Origin: Gammaproteobacteria bacterium
GTDB taxonomy: Bacteria; Pseudomonadota; Gammaproteobacteria; JACKNK01
Reading direction: 5' to 3'
Assembly (NCBI GenBank): GCA_024234895.1
Contig: JACKNJ010000007.1
Span: 1 to 64,000 of the forward strand
Length of the DNA stretch: 64,000 bases
In this document: piece after piece, positions 52,405 to 61,328 of the stretch
How the letters are laid out: the number at the start of each line of letters is the position of its first letter
How positions within the stretch are numbered: position 1 is the first letter of the stretch
Program-made: the position numbers and the translations under genes
Notes under the pieces: generated by a model
Told to the model about the DNA's origin: nothing
The model's database searches: none
Seen by the model: the letters and a program-made list of their open reading frames with translations, nothing else

Positions 52405-53715
52405 CTACCCTTTGATCCGGTACTCAGCGGAGCGCGCGTGCGCGGTCAGGCCTTCGCCGTGGGCGAGTTCGGCGGCGATCTTGCCAAGTTCGCTGGCGCC
52501 GTCGGCGGAGCAGAAGATCAGGCTGGAGCGCTTCTGGAAATCGTAGACGCCGAGCGGCGAACTGAAGCGTGCGGTGCCGGAGGTCGGCAGCACGTGGTTA
52601 GGGCCGGCGCAGTAATCGCCCAGCGCCTCGGCGGTATAGCGACCCATGAAGATCGCGCCGGCGTGGCGGATCTTCGGCAGCAGCGCCTGCGGATCGTCGA
52701 CCGACAACTCCAGGTGCTCCGGCGCGATGCGATTGGCGACCGCGCAGGCCTCGTCCATGTCGCGCACCTGGATCAGCGCGCCACGACCGGAGGTTGACGC
52801 ACGGATGATGTCGGCACGCGGCATCTCCGCCAGCAGCTTGTCGATGCTGGCGGCGACCTTGTCGAGGTAATCGGCGTCCGGACACAGCAGGATGGACTGC
52901 GCGTCCTCGTCGTGCTCCGCCTGCGAGAACATGTCCATCGCGATCCAGTCCGGATCGGTGCCGCCGTCGGTGACCACCAGAATCTCGGATGGCCCCGCGA
53001 TCATGTCGATGCCGACCTGGCCGAACACCTCGCGCTTGGCGGTAGCGACGAAGATATTGCCCGGCCCGACGATCTTGTCGACCTTCGGGACGGATTCGGT
53101 GCCGTAGGCAAGCGCGGCGACGGCCTGCGCGCCGCCGATGGTGAACACGCGATCGACGCCGGCGATCGCGGCGGCGGCCAGCACCAGATCGTTGACCTCG
53201 CCACCCGGCGTCGGCACGACCATGACCAGCTCCGGCACGCCGGCAACCTTGGCCGGGATGGCGTTCATCAGCACCGAGGACGGATACGCCGCCTTGCCGC
53301 CGGGCACGTACAGCCCGACACGATCCAGCGGCGTGATCTTCTGGCCGAGTACGGTGCCGTCGGCCTCTTCATAGGTCCAGGTGTCGTCCTTCTGGCGCTC
53401 ATGGTAGCGGCGCACGCGCCCGGCGGCGGCTTCCAGGGCTTCCCGACGCGCGACCGGGATGCGGCCCAGCGCGGCCTGCAAGCGCTCGCTGCCGAGTTCG
53501 AGCTCGGCCATGCCGGTCGCCTGCATGCGATCGAAACGGTTGGTGTATTCGACCACCGCCGCGTCACCGCGCGCGCGGATCGCGCCGATGATCTCGCGCA
53601 CGATGCCGTACACCTTGTCGTCGGACACGGATTCCCAGGCCAGCAGGGCATCGAGTTCGGCATCGAAACCGGCGTCGGCAGTGTTCAGGCGACGGATGTC
53701 AGTCATCTCGGGCAA
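52405..53715 (-). CDS. hisD: Histidinol dehydrogenase
   Basis: Zinc- and NAD-dependent last enzyme of histidine synthesis, 436 residues. Recognisable are LYVPGGKAAYPSSVLMNAIPAKVAG split over two motifs, IVGPGNIFVATAKREVFG, ILVVTDG, QAEHDEDAQSILLCPD (zinc and base residues) and HVLPTSGTARFSSPLGV. Its start is two bases after the hisG stop. Confidence 0.96.
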   Translation of the reverse strand: MPEMTDIRRLNTADAGFDAELDALLAWESVSDDKVYGIVREIIGAIRARGDAAVVEYTNRFDRMQATGMAELELGSERLQAALGRIPVARREALEAAAGRVRRYHERQKDDTWTYEEADGTVLGQKITPLDRVGLYVPGGKAAYPSSVLMNAIPAKVAGVPELVMVVPTPGGEVNDLVLAAAAIAGVDRVFTIGGAQAVAALAYGTESVPKVDKIVGPGNIFVATAKREVFGQVGIDMIAGPSEILVVTDGGTDPDWIAMDMFSQAEHDEDAQSILLCPDADYLDKVAASIDKLLAEMPRADIIRASTSGRGALIQVRDMDEACAVANRIAPEHLELSVDDPQALLPKIRHAGAIFMGRYTAEALGDYCAGPNHVLPTSGTARFSSPLGVYDFQKRSSLIFCSADGASELGKIAAELAHGEGLTAHARSAEYRIKG

Positions 53716-53717
53716 CC

Positions 53718-54353
53718 TCAGCCGGCAACGGCCGACTCGACCAGGCTCATGAATTCCTTGATGCGCGCGGACTTCATCTTCATCGCGGCGCGATTGACGA
53801 TCAGGCGGGAGGAGATGTCGGCGATGTGCTCCATCGGCTCCAGACCGTTGGCGCGCAACGTGTTACCGGTATCGACGACGTCGACGATGATGTCGGCGAG
53901 ACCGACCAGCGGCGCCAGCTCCATCGACCCGTACAGCTTGATCACGTCGACCTGCTCGCCCTTGGCGGCGAAGTGCGCGCGCGTCGACTTCACGTACTTG
54001 CTGGCGACCCGCAGGCGGCCGTTGGCGGGACCGGTGAAGCCGACCGGACCGGCAGTCATCAGCTTGCAGCGCGCGATCTTCAGATCGACCGGCTCGTACA
54101 GTCCCTCACCGCCGTGCTCCATGAGCACGTCCTTGCCGGCCACGCCGAGGTCGGCCGCACCCCACTGCACATAGGTGGGCACGTCGGAGGCGCGCACGAT
54201 CAGCAGGCGTACGTCGTCGCGGTTGGTCGGCAGGATCAGCTTGCGGCTGGTTTCCGGATCTTCGGCGGGTTCGACCCCGGCCGCGGCAAGCAGCGGCAGG
54301 GTCTCCTTGAAGATGCGTCCCTTGGAGAGCGCGATCGTCAGCATGTCGTTCAT
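53718..54353 (-). CDS. hisG: ATP phosphoribosyltransferase, short form
   Basis: First enzyme of histidine synthesis, 211 residues. It lacks the regulatory C-terminal ACT-like domain of long HisG (about 300 residues) and therefore belongs to the HisG-S group that works with HisZ; hisZ is not in this window. Motifs: LTIALSKGRIFKETLPLL, GAADLGVAGKDVLMEHG and the PRPP loop IIVDVVDTGNTLRANGL. Confidence 0.94.
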   Translation of the reverse strand: MNDMLTIALSKGRIFKETLPLLAAAGVEPAEDPETSRKLILPTNRDDVRLLIVRASDVPTYVQWGAADLGVAGKDVLMEHGGEGLYEPVDLKIARCKLMTAGPVGFTGPANGRLRVASKYVKSTRAHFAAKGEQVDVIKLYGSMELAPLVGLADIIVDVVDTGNTLRANGLEPMEHIADISSRLIVNRAAMKMKSARIKEFMSLVESAVAG

Positions 54354-54395
54354 TGGAAAAATATCGTGAGGCCGGACGGATTCCCGGCGGGCGTT

Positions 54396-55655
54396 CTAGC
54401 TCGGTACGCGGCGGATTTGCGCACCCAGTCTTTGCAGTTTCTCTTCGATGCTCTCGTAGCCGCGATCGATGTGATACACGCGGTCGACGATGGTATCGCC
54501 CTCGGCGACCAGGCTGGCCAGCACCAGACTGGCCGACGCGCGCAGGTCGGTCGCCATGATCGGCGCGCCTTTCAGCTTCGTCACGCCCTCCGAGATCGCG
54601 GTGTTGCCCTCGATGCGGATCCTGGCGCCCAGGCGTTGCATTTCGAGGACGTGCATGAAGCGGTTCTCGAACACCGTCTCGGTGATCATGCCGACGCCTT
54701 CGGCAATCGAATTCAATGCGGTGAACTGCGCCTGCATGTCGGTCGGAAACGCCGGGTACGGCGCGGTGCGCACCGACACGGCCTTGGGCCGACGCCCCTG
54801 CATGTCGAGTTCGATCCAGTCCGCACCGGTGTTGATGTGCGCGCCCGCCTCTTCCAGCTTGAGCAGCACCGAATCGAGCAGATCGGGACGGGTGTCCTTG
54901 AGCAGCACCTTGCCCTGGGTGATCGCGCCGGCAACCAGATAGGTGCCGGTCTCGATGCGGTCCGGCAGCACGTTGTATTCGGTGCCGTGCAGGTTGGTGA
55001 CGCCGTGAATGGTGATCGTGCTGCTGCCCGCGCCCTCGATCTGCGCGCCCATCGCGTTCAGACAGTTGGCGAGGTCGACGACCTCCGGCTCGTGCGCGCA
55101 GTTCTCCAGCACCGTGGTGCCATCGGCCAGCGCCGCCGCCATCATCAGGTTCTCGGTGCCCGTCACTGAGACGATGTCGAACGCGAAACGCGCGCCCTTC
55201 AGACGCTTGGCGCGCGCCCGGATGTAACCGCCCTCGACGGTGATATCCGCACCCATGGCCTGCAAACCGGCGATGTGCAGGTTGACCGGGCGCGAGCCGA
55301 TCGCGCAGCCGCCCGGCAGCGACACATCGGCCTTGCCGTAGCGGGCCAGCAACGGGCCGAGCACGAGGATCGACGCGCGCATGGTTTTGACCAGGTCGTA
55401 GGGCGCGTCGTAGGTATGGATCGTGCGGGGATCCGCCTCGATCGACATCTTCTCGCCGACCACCAGTTCCACGCCCATCTGCCCGAGCAGTTCCATGGTC
55501 GTGGTGACATCGTGCAGATGCGGTACGTTACCAACGGTGACCGCCTCGTCGGCGAGCAGCGTCGCCGCCATGATCGGCAACACCGCATTCTTGGCGCCGG
55601 AAATGCGAATCTGACCGTGCAGCGGGACGCCGCCGGTGATGATGAGTCGACCCAT
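54396..55655 (-). CDS. murA: UDP-N-acetylglucosamine 1-carboxyvinyltransferase
   Basis: First committed step of peptidoglycan synthesis, 419 residues. ISGAKNAVLPIMAATLLADE (with Lys22-Asn23) and the loop Cys117 in VSLPGGCAIGSRPVNLH are the key residues; Cys117 is the fosfomycin target in this family. It lies 42 bases before hisG and 36 after the ABC permease gene; the bolA-type ibaG gene that usually precedes murA is missing. Confidence 0.97.
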   Translation of the reverse strand: MGRLIITGGVPLHGQIRISGAKNAVLPIMAATLLADEAVTVGNVPHLHDVTTTMELLGQMGVELVVGEKMSIEADPRTIHTYDAPYDLVKTMRASILVLGPLLARYGKADVSLPGGCAIGSRPVNLHIAGLQAMGADITVEGGYIRARAKRLKGARFAFDIVSVTGTENLMMAAALADGTTVLENCAHEPEVVDLANCLNAMGAQIEGAGSSTITIHGVTNLHGTEYNVLPDRIETGTYLVAGAITQGKVLLKDTRPDLLDSVLLKLEEAGAHINTGADWIELDMQGRRPKAVSVRTAPYPAFPTDMQAQFTALNSIAEGVGMITETVFENRFMHVLEMQRLGARIRIEGNTAISEGVTKLKGAPIMATDLRASASLVLASLVAEGDTIVDRVYHIDRGYESIEEKLQRLGAQIRRVPS

Positions 55656-55691
55656 GGAATCTCGTTCGAACGTGGCTTGATTGGGAGGCTG

Positions 55692-56453
55692 TCAGTTGCG
55701 GAGCTTGTAGCCGGTGTTCAGCAAATGTAGACACAGCCCCGCGGTCACGACCAGGAAAGCACCAACGATCGCCAGACTGAGCCACGGGGACACGTCGGAA
55801 ACGCCGATCAGGCCGAAACGAAAGCCGTCGATCATATAGAAAAACGGGTTGAATCGGGACAGTTGCTGCCAGAACGCGGGCAGGCTGTGGATCGAATAGA
55901 ACACCCCGGACAGAAAAGACAGCGGCAGGATGATGAAATTCTGGAAGCCGGCGAGCTGTTCGTACTTGTCCGCCCAGACGCCGGCAATCAGCCCCAGCGA
56001 CCCGAGCAGGGCGGACGCCATCAGCACGAAGGCGGTCATCCACAGGAAGTGCGCCGGGGTCACCGCCACCACGAGCATGCCGGCCAGCGACACGCCCAGC
56101 CCGACCAGCAGACCGCGCAGCACCGCCGCGCCGACGTAGCCGACGAAGATCTCCCCCGCCGACAGCGGCGCCAGCAACATGAAGGTCACGTTGCCGGTCA
56201 TCTTCGACTGGATGATCGACGAGGAGGTATTCGCGAAGGCGTTCTGGATGACGCTCATCATGATCAGGCCCGGGATCAGGAAGACCGTGTAGCGCACCCC
56301 TTCGTAAACCTGTACGTGTTCTTCCATGACGTAGGCGAACACCAGCAGATAGAGCAGCGCGGTCACGATCGGCGTACCCAGCGTCTGCGTGGCGACGCGC
56401 AGGAAGCGCAGCGTTTCCTTGCGGAACAGCGTGTACAGGCCGATGCGGTTCAT
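55692..56453 (-). CDS. ABC-2 type exporter permease (YadH-like)
   Basis: Six-helix permease, 253 residues, of the ABC-2 family that includes YadH. The core NAFANTSSSIIQSKMTGNVTFMLLAPLSAGE and LSFLSGVFYSIHSLPAFWQQL are typical. It overlaps the ATPase gene by four bases and forms with it a two-gene exporter of unknown substrate located between mlaB and murA. Confidence 0.87.
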   Translation of the reverse strand: MNRIGLYTLFRKETLRFLRVATQTLGTPIVTALLYLLVFAYVMEEHVQVYEGVRYTVFLIPGLIMMSVIQNAFANTSSSIIQSKMTGNVTFMLLAPLSAGEIFVGYVGAAVLRGLLVGLGVSLAGMLVVAVTPAHFLWMTAFVLMASALLGSLGLIAGVWADKYEQLAGFQNFIILPLSFLSGVFYSIHSLPAFWQQLSRFNPFFYMIDGFRFGLIGVSDVSPWLSLAIVGAFLVVTAGLCLHLLNTGYKLRN

Positions 56454-57397
56454 GACGCGGCCCTGCCGTCGCCACCGTCGCGGGTCAGTTCCAGGAAGAC
56501 ATCCTCGAGCCCCGGTTCACGTACCGACAAATCGGTGAAATCGATGCCCGCGTGCCGCAGCGTCTCCAGCACCCCGGAAATGGAATCGCGCTTCTTGTGC
56601 AGACGCAGGCTGATCGAGGTATCCGTATGCGCATCGACGAGATCGACGATCCCGTCCGGCAATTGCCGCAGCGGGGCCGTCAGTTCGAGGTCGAGAAAGC
56701 GGAACGGATGCCGCGCCAGCAGTTCGCGCTTGTCTTCCAGCGTGGCCAGACGACCCTTGCGCAGGATCGCGATGCGCCCGCACAGCGCCTCGGCCTCCTC
56801 CAGGTAATGGGTGGTCAGCACGATCGTGTGCCCCTGCGCGTGCAGCCGTTTGGTGAAGGCCCACAGCAGACGGCGCAGTTCCACGTCCACGCCGGCGGTA
56901 GGTTCGTCGAGCACGACCACGGGCGGGCGATGGACCAGCGCCTGCGCGATCAACACACGCCGTTTCATGCCGCCAGACAGGGTCGAGGTGATCGCACCGG
57001 CCTTGTCGACCAGGTCCAGCGTGGTCAGCAATTCATCCACCCATTCGCGGTTGCCGCGCGGCAGACCGAAATACCCGGATTGCAGACCCAGCAGTTCGCG
57101 CACCGTGAAGAACGGATCGATGATCAGTTCCTGCGGCACGACACCGAGCGAGGCACGGGCACGACGAAAATCTCCGACCACGTCATGGCCGAGGATCTCG
57201 ATCCGGCCACGATCCGCGCGGGTCAGCCCCGCCGCGATGCTGATCAGGGTGGATTTGCCGGCACCGTTGGGCCCGAGCAATCCGAAGAACTCACCTTCAC
57301 CAATCTCGAACGAGACGGAATCCAGCGCATGCACGCCGCCCGGGAAACGTTTATCGACCGCATCGATGCGGACTGCCGGGCGGGTCATGCCATTCAC
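56450..57397 (-). CDS. ABC-2 exporter ATPase (YadG-like)
   Basis: ATPase of 315 residues: Walker A LLGPNGAGKSTLIS (about 36-49), signature TLSGGMKRRVLIAQAL, Walker B VVVLDEPTAGVDVE, and the histidine in TTHYLEEAEAL. A C-terminal extension of about 75 residues is typical of exporter ATPases of this group. It lies 26 bases after mlaB. Confidence 0.88.
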   Translation of the reverse strand: MNGMTRPAVRIDAVDKRFPGGVHALDSVSFEIGEGEFFGLLGPNGAGKSTLISIAAGLTRADRGRIEILGHDVVGDFRRARASLGVVPQELIIDPFFTVRELLGLQSGYFGLPRGNREWVDELLTTLDLVDKAGAITSTLSGGMKRRVLIAQALVHRPPVVVLDEPTAGVDVELRRLLWAFTKRLHAQGHTIVLTTHYLEEAEALCGRIAILRKGRLATLEDKRELLARHPFRFLDLELTAPLRQLPDGIVDLVDAHTDTSISLRLHKKRDSISGVLETLRHAGIDFTDLSVREPGLEDVFLELTRDGGDGRAAS

Positions 57398-57423
57398 GCC
57401 GCGATGACCGCCGCGTCCGTCAT

Positions 57424-57738
57424 TCAGGCCGGCAGCAGATCTTCGACGTCGGACAACTCCGCGACGATTCGAAGTGTCGCGGGGATACGGCTGAAATGCA
57501 GCTTGCGCTTGCGCAGCCGCGCCTCGCGCATCCAGTCGATCATCAGTGCCAGTCCGGCACTGTCGGCGCCGACGACACCACCCAGATCGATATGCAGATT
57601 GCGGACCTTGTCGAAAAGACGCAGACAGTCGATGCGGACCTTGGACACGGTCGCAAACGTCAACTCGCCTCTGACCTGGATGCGACCATCGGCCGCAAGC
57701 GCGACCTCACACCCTGCAGACGTGGCGGCTGCGCTCAC
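57424..57738 (-). CDS. mlaB: STAS-domain protein MlaB
   Basis: Cytoplasmic subunit that stabilises the MlaFEDB complex, 104 residues. The STAS core has VRGELTFATVSKVR and NLHIDLGGVVGADSAGLALMIDWMREA, with the conserved Ser of the DSAGLAL motif. It overlaps mlaC by four bases. Confidence 0.9.
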   Translation of the reverse strand: MSAAATSAGCEVALAADGRIQVRGELTFATVSKVRIDCLRLFDKVRNLHIDLGGVVGADSAGLALMIDWMREARLRKRKLHFSRIPATLRIVAELSDVEDLLPA

Positions 57739-58406
57739 TGAACGGCCTTGGCCGCGGTGTCCGGGGTGGCGCCGTTATCGGCGGTCGCGCCGTTCCCAAC
57801 CACGGACTGATACTGCGCGTTACGCGCCTTCAGGTTGGCGATCACTGCGTCAACACCGCCCTGCCGCATCTCCTGCGCGAACGCGGAGCGGTAATTGGTG
57901 ACCAGGCTGACGCCGTCCACGATCACGTCGTAGATCTGCCACTCATCCGCTTCCTTGTTGAGCAGCTTGTAGAAGATCGGGATCGGCACCGCGCCAGGCT
58001 GATTGAGCTCGGTCTTCACGGTAACGCGGCGCGCGTCATCCTCGGCCTGCAACGGCAGGAAACGGACCGTCTGATTGTTGAAATGCGTGAGCGCCACCGC
58101 ATAGGTGTTCACCAGCAGCGAACGAAACTCCGCGACGAATTCGTCGCGCTGAATCTGCGTGGCTTCGCGCCAGTACTTGCCCAGGGCCAGGCGGGACATG
58201 GACTCGAAATCAAAACGCGGCAGCACGATATCGTTGACCAGTCCGAACAGGAACTGCTTGTCGGTCTGGATACGTTCACGGTTAGCCTCGAGCGCGGCGA
58301 TCAACTTTTCGGACGTCTCCTGGACGATCGCATCCGGGCTCAGCGCCGCGAACGCGGGGATCGAGAAAGCGAACCAGAACGCCGCCGCCAACCACAACTT
58401 CTTCAT
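57735..58406 (-). CDS. mlaC: Periplasmic phospholipid-binding protein MlaC
   Basis: Shuttles phospholipids between MlaA-OmpC and MlaFEDB, 223 residues. Sec signal peptide at 1-19 (KKLWLAAAFWFAFSIPAFA). The mature part has VLPRFDFESMSRLALGKYWREAT and WQIYDVIVDGVSLVTNYRSAF, family hallmarks. ATG at 58406 starts the signal; the longer frame upstream is not signal-like. A Thr/Ala/Asn-rich tail ends the protein. Confidence 0.94.
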   Translation of the reverse strand: MKKLWLAAAFWFAFSIPAFAALSPDAIVQETSEKLIAALEANRERIQTDKQFLFGLVNDIVLPRFDFESMSRLALGKYWREATQIQRDEFVAEFRSLLVNTYAVALTHFNNQTVRFLPLQAEDDARRVTVKTELNQPGAVPIPIFYKLLNKEADEWQIYDVIVDGVSLVTNYRSAFAQEMRQGGVDAVIANLKARNAQYQSVVGNGATADNGATPDTAAKAVQ

Positions 58407-58492
58407 GTCACGAAACCTCAATACCTGATGTGCTGGGTGGATGAACCACCCGCTTCCTTTCAAAAAGCGCGCCATCGCATGGCGGGAGGCGA

Positions 58493-58978
58493 TCACTCGC
58501 CGGCGTTCTTGTCCTTGCTGCCCTGACTGAACAGGAACTGGCCGATCAACTGTTCGAGGACCAGCGCGGACTGCGACAACAGCAGGGTATCGCCGTCCTT
58601 CAGGACCTCGTCCGCGCCGCCAGGTTCAATGCCCACGTACTGCTCGCCGAGCAGGCCGGCAGTGAAGATGCTGGCCGAGGAGTCCTGCGGCAACTGGTTG
58701 AAGCGCGGGTCCATGGTCATGCTGACGACCGCTTCGAAGGTCACCGGATCAAGGTCGATCGAGGCCACCCGACCGATCAGCACGCCACCCATCTTGACCG
58801 CGGAGCGCACCTTCAAGCCACCGATGTTGTCAAAACGCGCCTTGATCGTGTAACCGTCGTCACCACTCATGCTGCTCAGGTTGCTCACCTGCAAGGACAG
58901 CATCAGCAATGCGGCCAGACCCGCCGCGACGAACAGACCGACCCAGATTTCCACCATGCGCGTCTGCATAGCGCTCAC
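58493..58978 (-). CDS. mlaD: MCE-domain protein MlaD
   Basis: Periplasmic hexameric subunit anchored in the inner membrane, 161 residues. A single transmembrane helix at about 8-27 (EIWVGLFVAAGLAALLMLSL) is followed by the MCE domain (YTIKARFDNIGGLKVRSAVKMGGVLIGRV). The C-terminal hydrophobic helix EQLIGQFLFSQ is present. It overlaps mlaE by four bases and lies 86 bases before mlaC. Confidence 0.94.
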   Translation of the reverse strand: MSAMQTRMVEIWVGLFVAAGLAALLMLSLQVSNLSSMSGDDGYTIKARFDNIGGLKVRSAVKMGGVLIGRVASIDLDPVTFEAVVSMTMDPRFNQLPQDSSASIFTAGLLGEQYVGIEPGGADEVLKDGDTLLLSQSALVLEQLIGQFLFSQGSKDKNAGE

Positions 58979-59751
58979 TCCCCAAACATCAACGCAGTCA
59001 AAATGAAGTCCAGACCCAGCACCGCCAGCGAGGTATGCACCACGGTGCGGGTGGTCGCGCGGCTGACGCCCTCCGACGTCGGCACCGCATCGTAACCCTC
59101 GAACAACGCGATCCAGCCGGCGACGACGCCGAACACGATACTCTTGATCACGCCGTTCATCACATCGTCGTGGAAGTCGACCTTGTCCCGCATCTGCGAC
59201 CAGAACGCGCCCTCATCGACGCCCAGCAGACCGACACCCACGAAATAACCTCCGAGCACGCCGACCGCGCTGAACACGGCGGCCAGCAGCGGCATCGACA
59301 GGAAACTGCCCCAGAAGCGCGGCGCGATCACCCTCGAGATCGGGTTCACCGCCATCATCTCCATGCCGGAGAGCTGTTCGGTCGCCTTCATCAGGCCGAT
59401 CTCGGCGGTCAGCGCGGAACCGGCACGACCCGCGAACAGCAGCGCCGCGACCACCGGTCCGAGTTCACGCACCAGTGACAGGGCCACCACCACGCCCAGC
59501 GATTCCTCGGCGCCGAAATCCACCAGCGTGTTGTAGCCCTGCAATGCCAGCACCATGCCGACAAACAGACCGGACACGACGATGATGATCATCGACAGCA
59601 CCCCGATCGCGTAGGTCTGCTGCACGATCAGGCGCGGACGCAGCCAGTTCGCCGGCAGTGCCACCAGGGTGTCAAGGAAGAAGAGGTGTCCGCGACCCAG
59701 GCGCCGGAAGAAGCCCAGCGCGGAAGCGCCCAACCATTGCAATCCGTTCAT
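58975..59751 (-). CDS. mlaE: Phospholipid transporter permease MlaE
   Basis: Inner-membrane subunit, 258 residues, five to six hydrophobic segments. Family stretches are VGMVLALQGYNTLVDFGAEESLG, VRELGPVVAALLFAGRAGSALTAEIG and MKATEQLSGMEMMAVNPISRV. It is 18 bases after mlaF. Confidence 0.95.
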   Translation of the reverse strand: MNGLQWLGASALGFFRRLGRGHLFFLDTLVALPANWLRPRLIVQQTYAIGVLSMIIIVVSGLFVGMVLALQGYNTLVDFGAEESLGVVVALSLVRELGPVVAALLFAGRAGSALTAEIGLMKATEQLSGMEMMAVNPISRVIAPRFWGSFLSMPLLAAVFSAVGVLGGYFVGVGLLGVDEGAFWSQMRDKVDFHDDVMNGVIKSIVFGVVAGWIALFEGYDAVPTSEGVSRATTRTVVHTSLAVLGLDFILTALMFGE

Positions 59752-59769
59752 GTGTCCTCTCGAACCCGG

Positions 59770-60591
59770 TCAGGCCGGACCCAGCAGGTCTTCGGCCAGC
59801 GTTGGCGCCGGGAAATGGAACGGCACCGGCCCGTCCGCCAGCCCATCCATGAACTGTCGCACCCAGGGCGAATCGGAACGGCCGAGATTCTGCGGTGAGC
59901 CATGCTCGACCACCTTGCCCTGCGAGATCACGTAGATGTAGTCGGAGATCGACGCGGTCTCGGCGACATCGTGCGAGACCACGATGCTGGTGAGGCCCAT
60001 GGCCTTGTTCAACTTGCGGATCAACTGCACCAGCACACCCATGGAGATCGGGTCCTGACCGGTGAACGGCTCGTCGTACATGATCATCATCGGATCGAGC
60101 GCGATCGCCCGCGCCATGGCGACGCGACGCGCCATGCCACCGGACAGTTCGCTGGGCATCAAGCCGTTGGCACCACGCAGGCCGACGGCCTGCAACTTCA
60201 TCAGCACCAGCGCGCGGATCATCGACTCCGGCAGATCGGTGTGTTCGCGCAGCGGAAACGCGACGTTCTCGAACACGGTCAGATCGGTCAGCAGGGCCCC
60301 GCTCTGAAACATCATGCCCATGCGCCGACGCAGTTCGTATAAGGCCTTGCGGGATATCCGATGCACATCCTGACCGTCGACCCGGATGGTGCCGGCATCG
60401 GGGCGGAGCTGCCCGCCGATCAGCTTCAGCAACGTCGTCTTGCCGGTGCCCGAAGGGCCCATGATCGCGGTGACCTTGCCGGCCTCGATGTCCATGTCGA
60501 TGCCGTCGAAGATCGGGCGCGAGCCGCGCAGGAAGCGCAGGCCGCGAATCTCCACGAGAGGCGTGTCGGCGGTGGCGGGTTCGAAAGACAT
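59770..60591 (-). CDS. mlaF: Phospholipid transporter ATPase MlaF
   Basis: ATPase of the Mla system, 273 residues. Walker A AIMGPSGTGKTTLLK (about 40-54), signature LSGGMARRVAMARAI, Walker B PMMIMYDEPFTGQDPIS and the His in VVSHDVAETASI are there. ATG at 60591 gives MSFEPATADTP; a longer open frame upstream is not conserved-looking. First gene of mlaFEDCB, with the promoter probably in the 60592-60879 gap shared with the divergent SET gene. Confidence 0.93.
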   Translation of the reverse strand: MSFEPATADTPLVEIRGLRFLRGSRPIFDGIDMDIEAGKVTAIMGPSGTGKTTLLKLIGGQLRPDAGTIRVDGQDVHRISRKALYELRRRMGMMFQSGALLTDLTVFENVAFPLREHTDLPESMIRALVLMKLQAVGLRGANGLMPSELSGGMARRVAMARAIALDPMMIMYDEPFTGQDPISMGVLVQLIRKLNKAMGLTSIVVSHDVAETASISDYIYVISQGKVVEHGSPQNLGRSDSPWVRQFMDGLADGPVPFHFPAPTLAEDLLGPA

Positions 60592-60879
60592 CGGATACCG
60601 GGTGGGTCGAAATCGGCTGAGCCGCTTGGGCGCACACCGGAGAGGTACGCGCGCGCTGAAATCAGGGGGGATTGTCCGACCCGGCACAAGATGGTGTCAA
60701 TCGCGTCCAGGTGGTGTGGCAGGCGTGATACATGACGGGAAGCTCGCCCGGCCGGGTCAGCAAACGATATTTGATCGTTTACATGAGGCGTTACAAAAAC
60801 TTGCGAAAGCCAGCGCCATGAATTACTTCTACCCATCCCGTCCTTCCGATCCGAAATTTCAGTTTCCTGAGGTGGCCAA

Positions 60880-61218
60880 GTGCCTAAAACCAAAGCTCTG
60901 AACCGCACCAAGCTTGGCAACAAGGTGGAAGTGCGCACTTCCGATGAATATGGCACCGGAGTTTTTGCGCTGATCGATTTCGACAAGGATGACTACATCG
61001 GCACCTACGAAGGCGAACGTGCCAAGAACAACAGCAAGTTCGTGTTATGGCTGGTCGACGGAAAGCGCCAGATAGGCCGGCGAGGCACCAACGAGCTCCG
61101 TTTCCTGAATCATTCCAGGAAACCCAACTCGGAATTTCGTGACTGGGACCTTCACGCCCGCAAGAAAATCCGCGCCGGCGACGAGATCACCTTCGATTAC
61201 GATCCGACCAGCAGCTGA
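60880..61218 (+). CDS. Compact SET-domain protein
   Basis: A 112-residue protein that is almost only a SET domain, the fold of protein-lysine methyltransferases: GTGVFALIDFDKDDYIGTYEG near the N-terminus, the AdoMet and pseudoknot motif RFLNHSRKPNSEF (NHS-x-x-PN), and DEITFDYD near the end. No post-SET cysteines are visible. The GTG start follows GAGGTGG. Bacterial proteins of this size exist, but their targets are mostly unknown. The gene is alone, divergent from mlaF and convergent with lpd. Enzymatic activity cannot be judged from sequence. Confidence 0.82.
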   Translation: MPKTKALNRTKLGNKVEVRTSDEYGTGVFALIDFDKDDYIGTYEGERAKNNSKFVLWLVDGKRQIGRRGTNELRFLNHSRKPNSEFRDWDLHARKKIRAGDEITFDYDPTSS

Positions 61219-61328
61219 TCATTGCTGCGCGCAAGCCGCGCATCCGACCGGCAGCGGTGGATGCGCGGCTTTTTTTGCCTCGACTTACGGGTTGCTGATC
61301 TTGTCGGGAAACCCCTCAACCCGACGGT

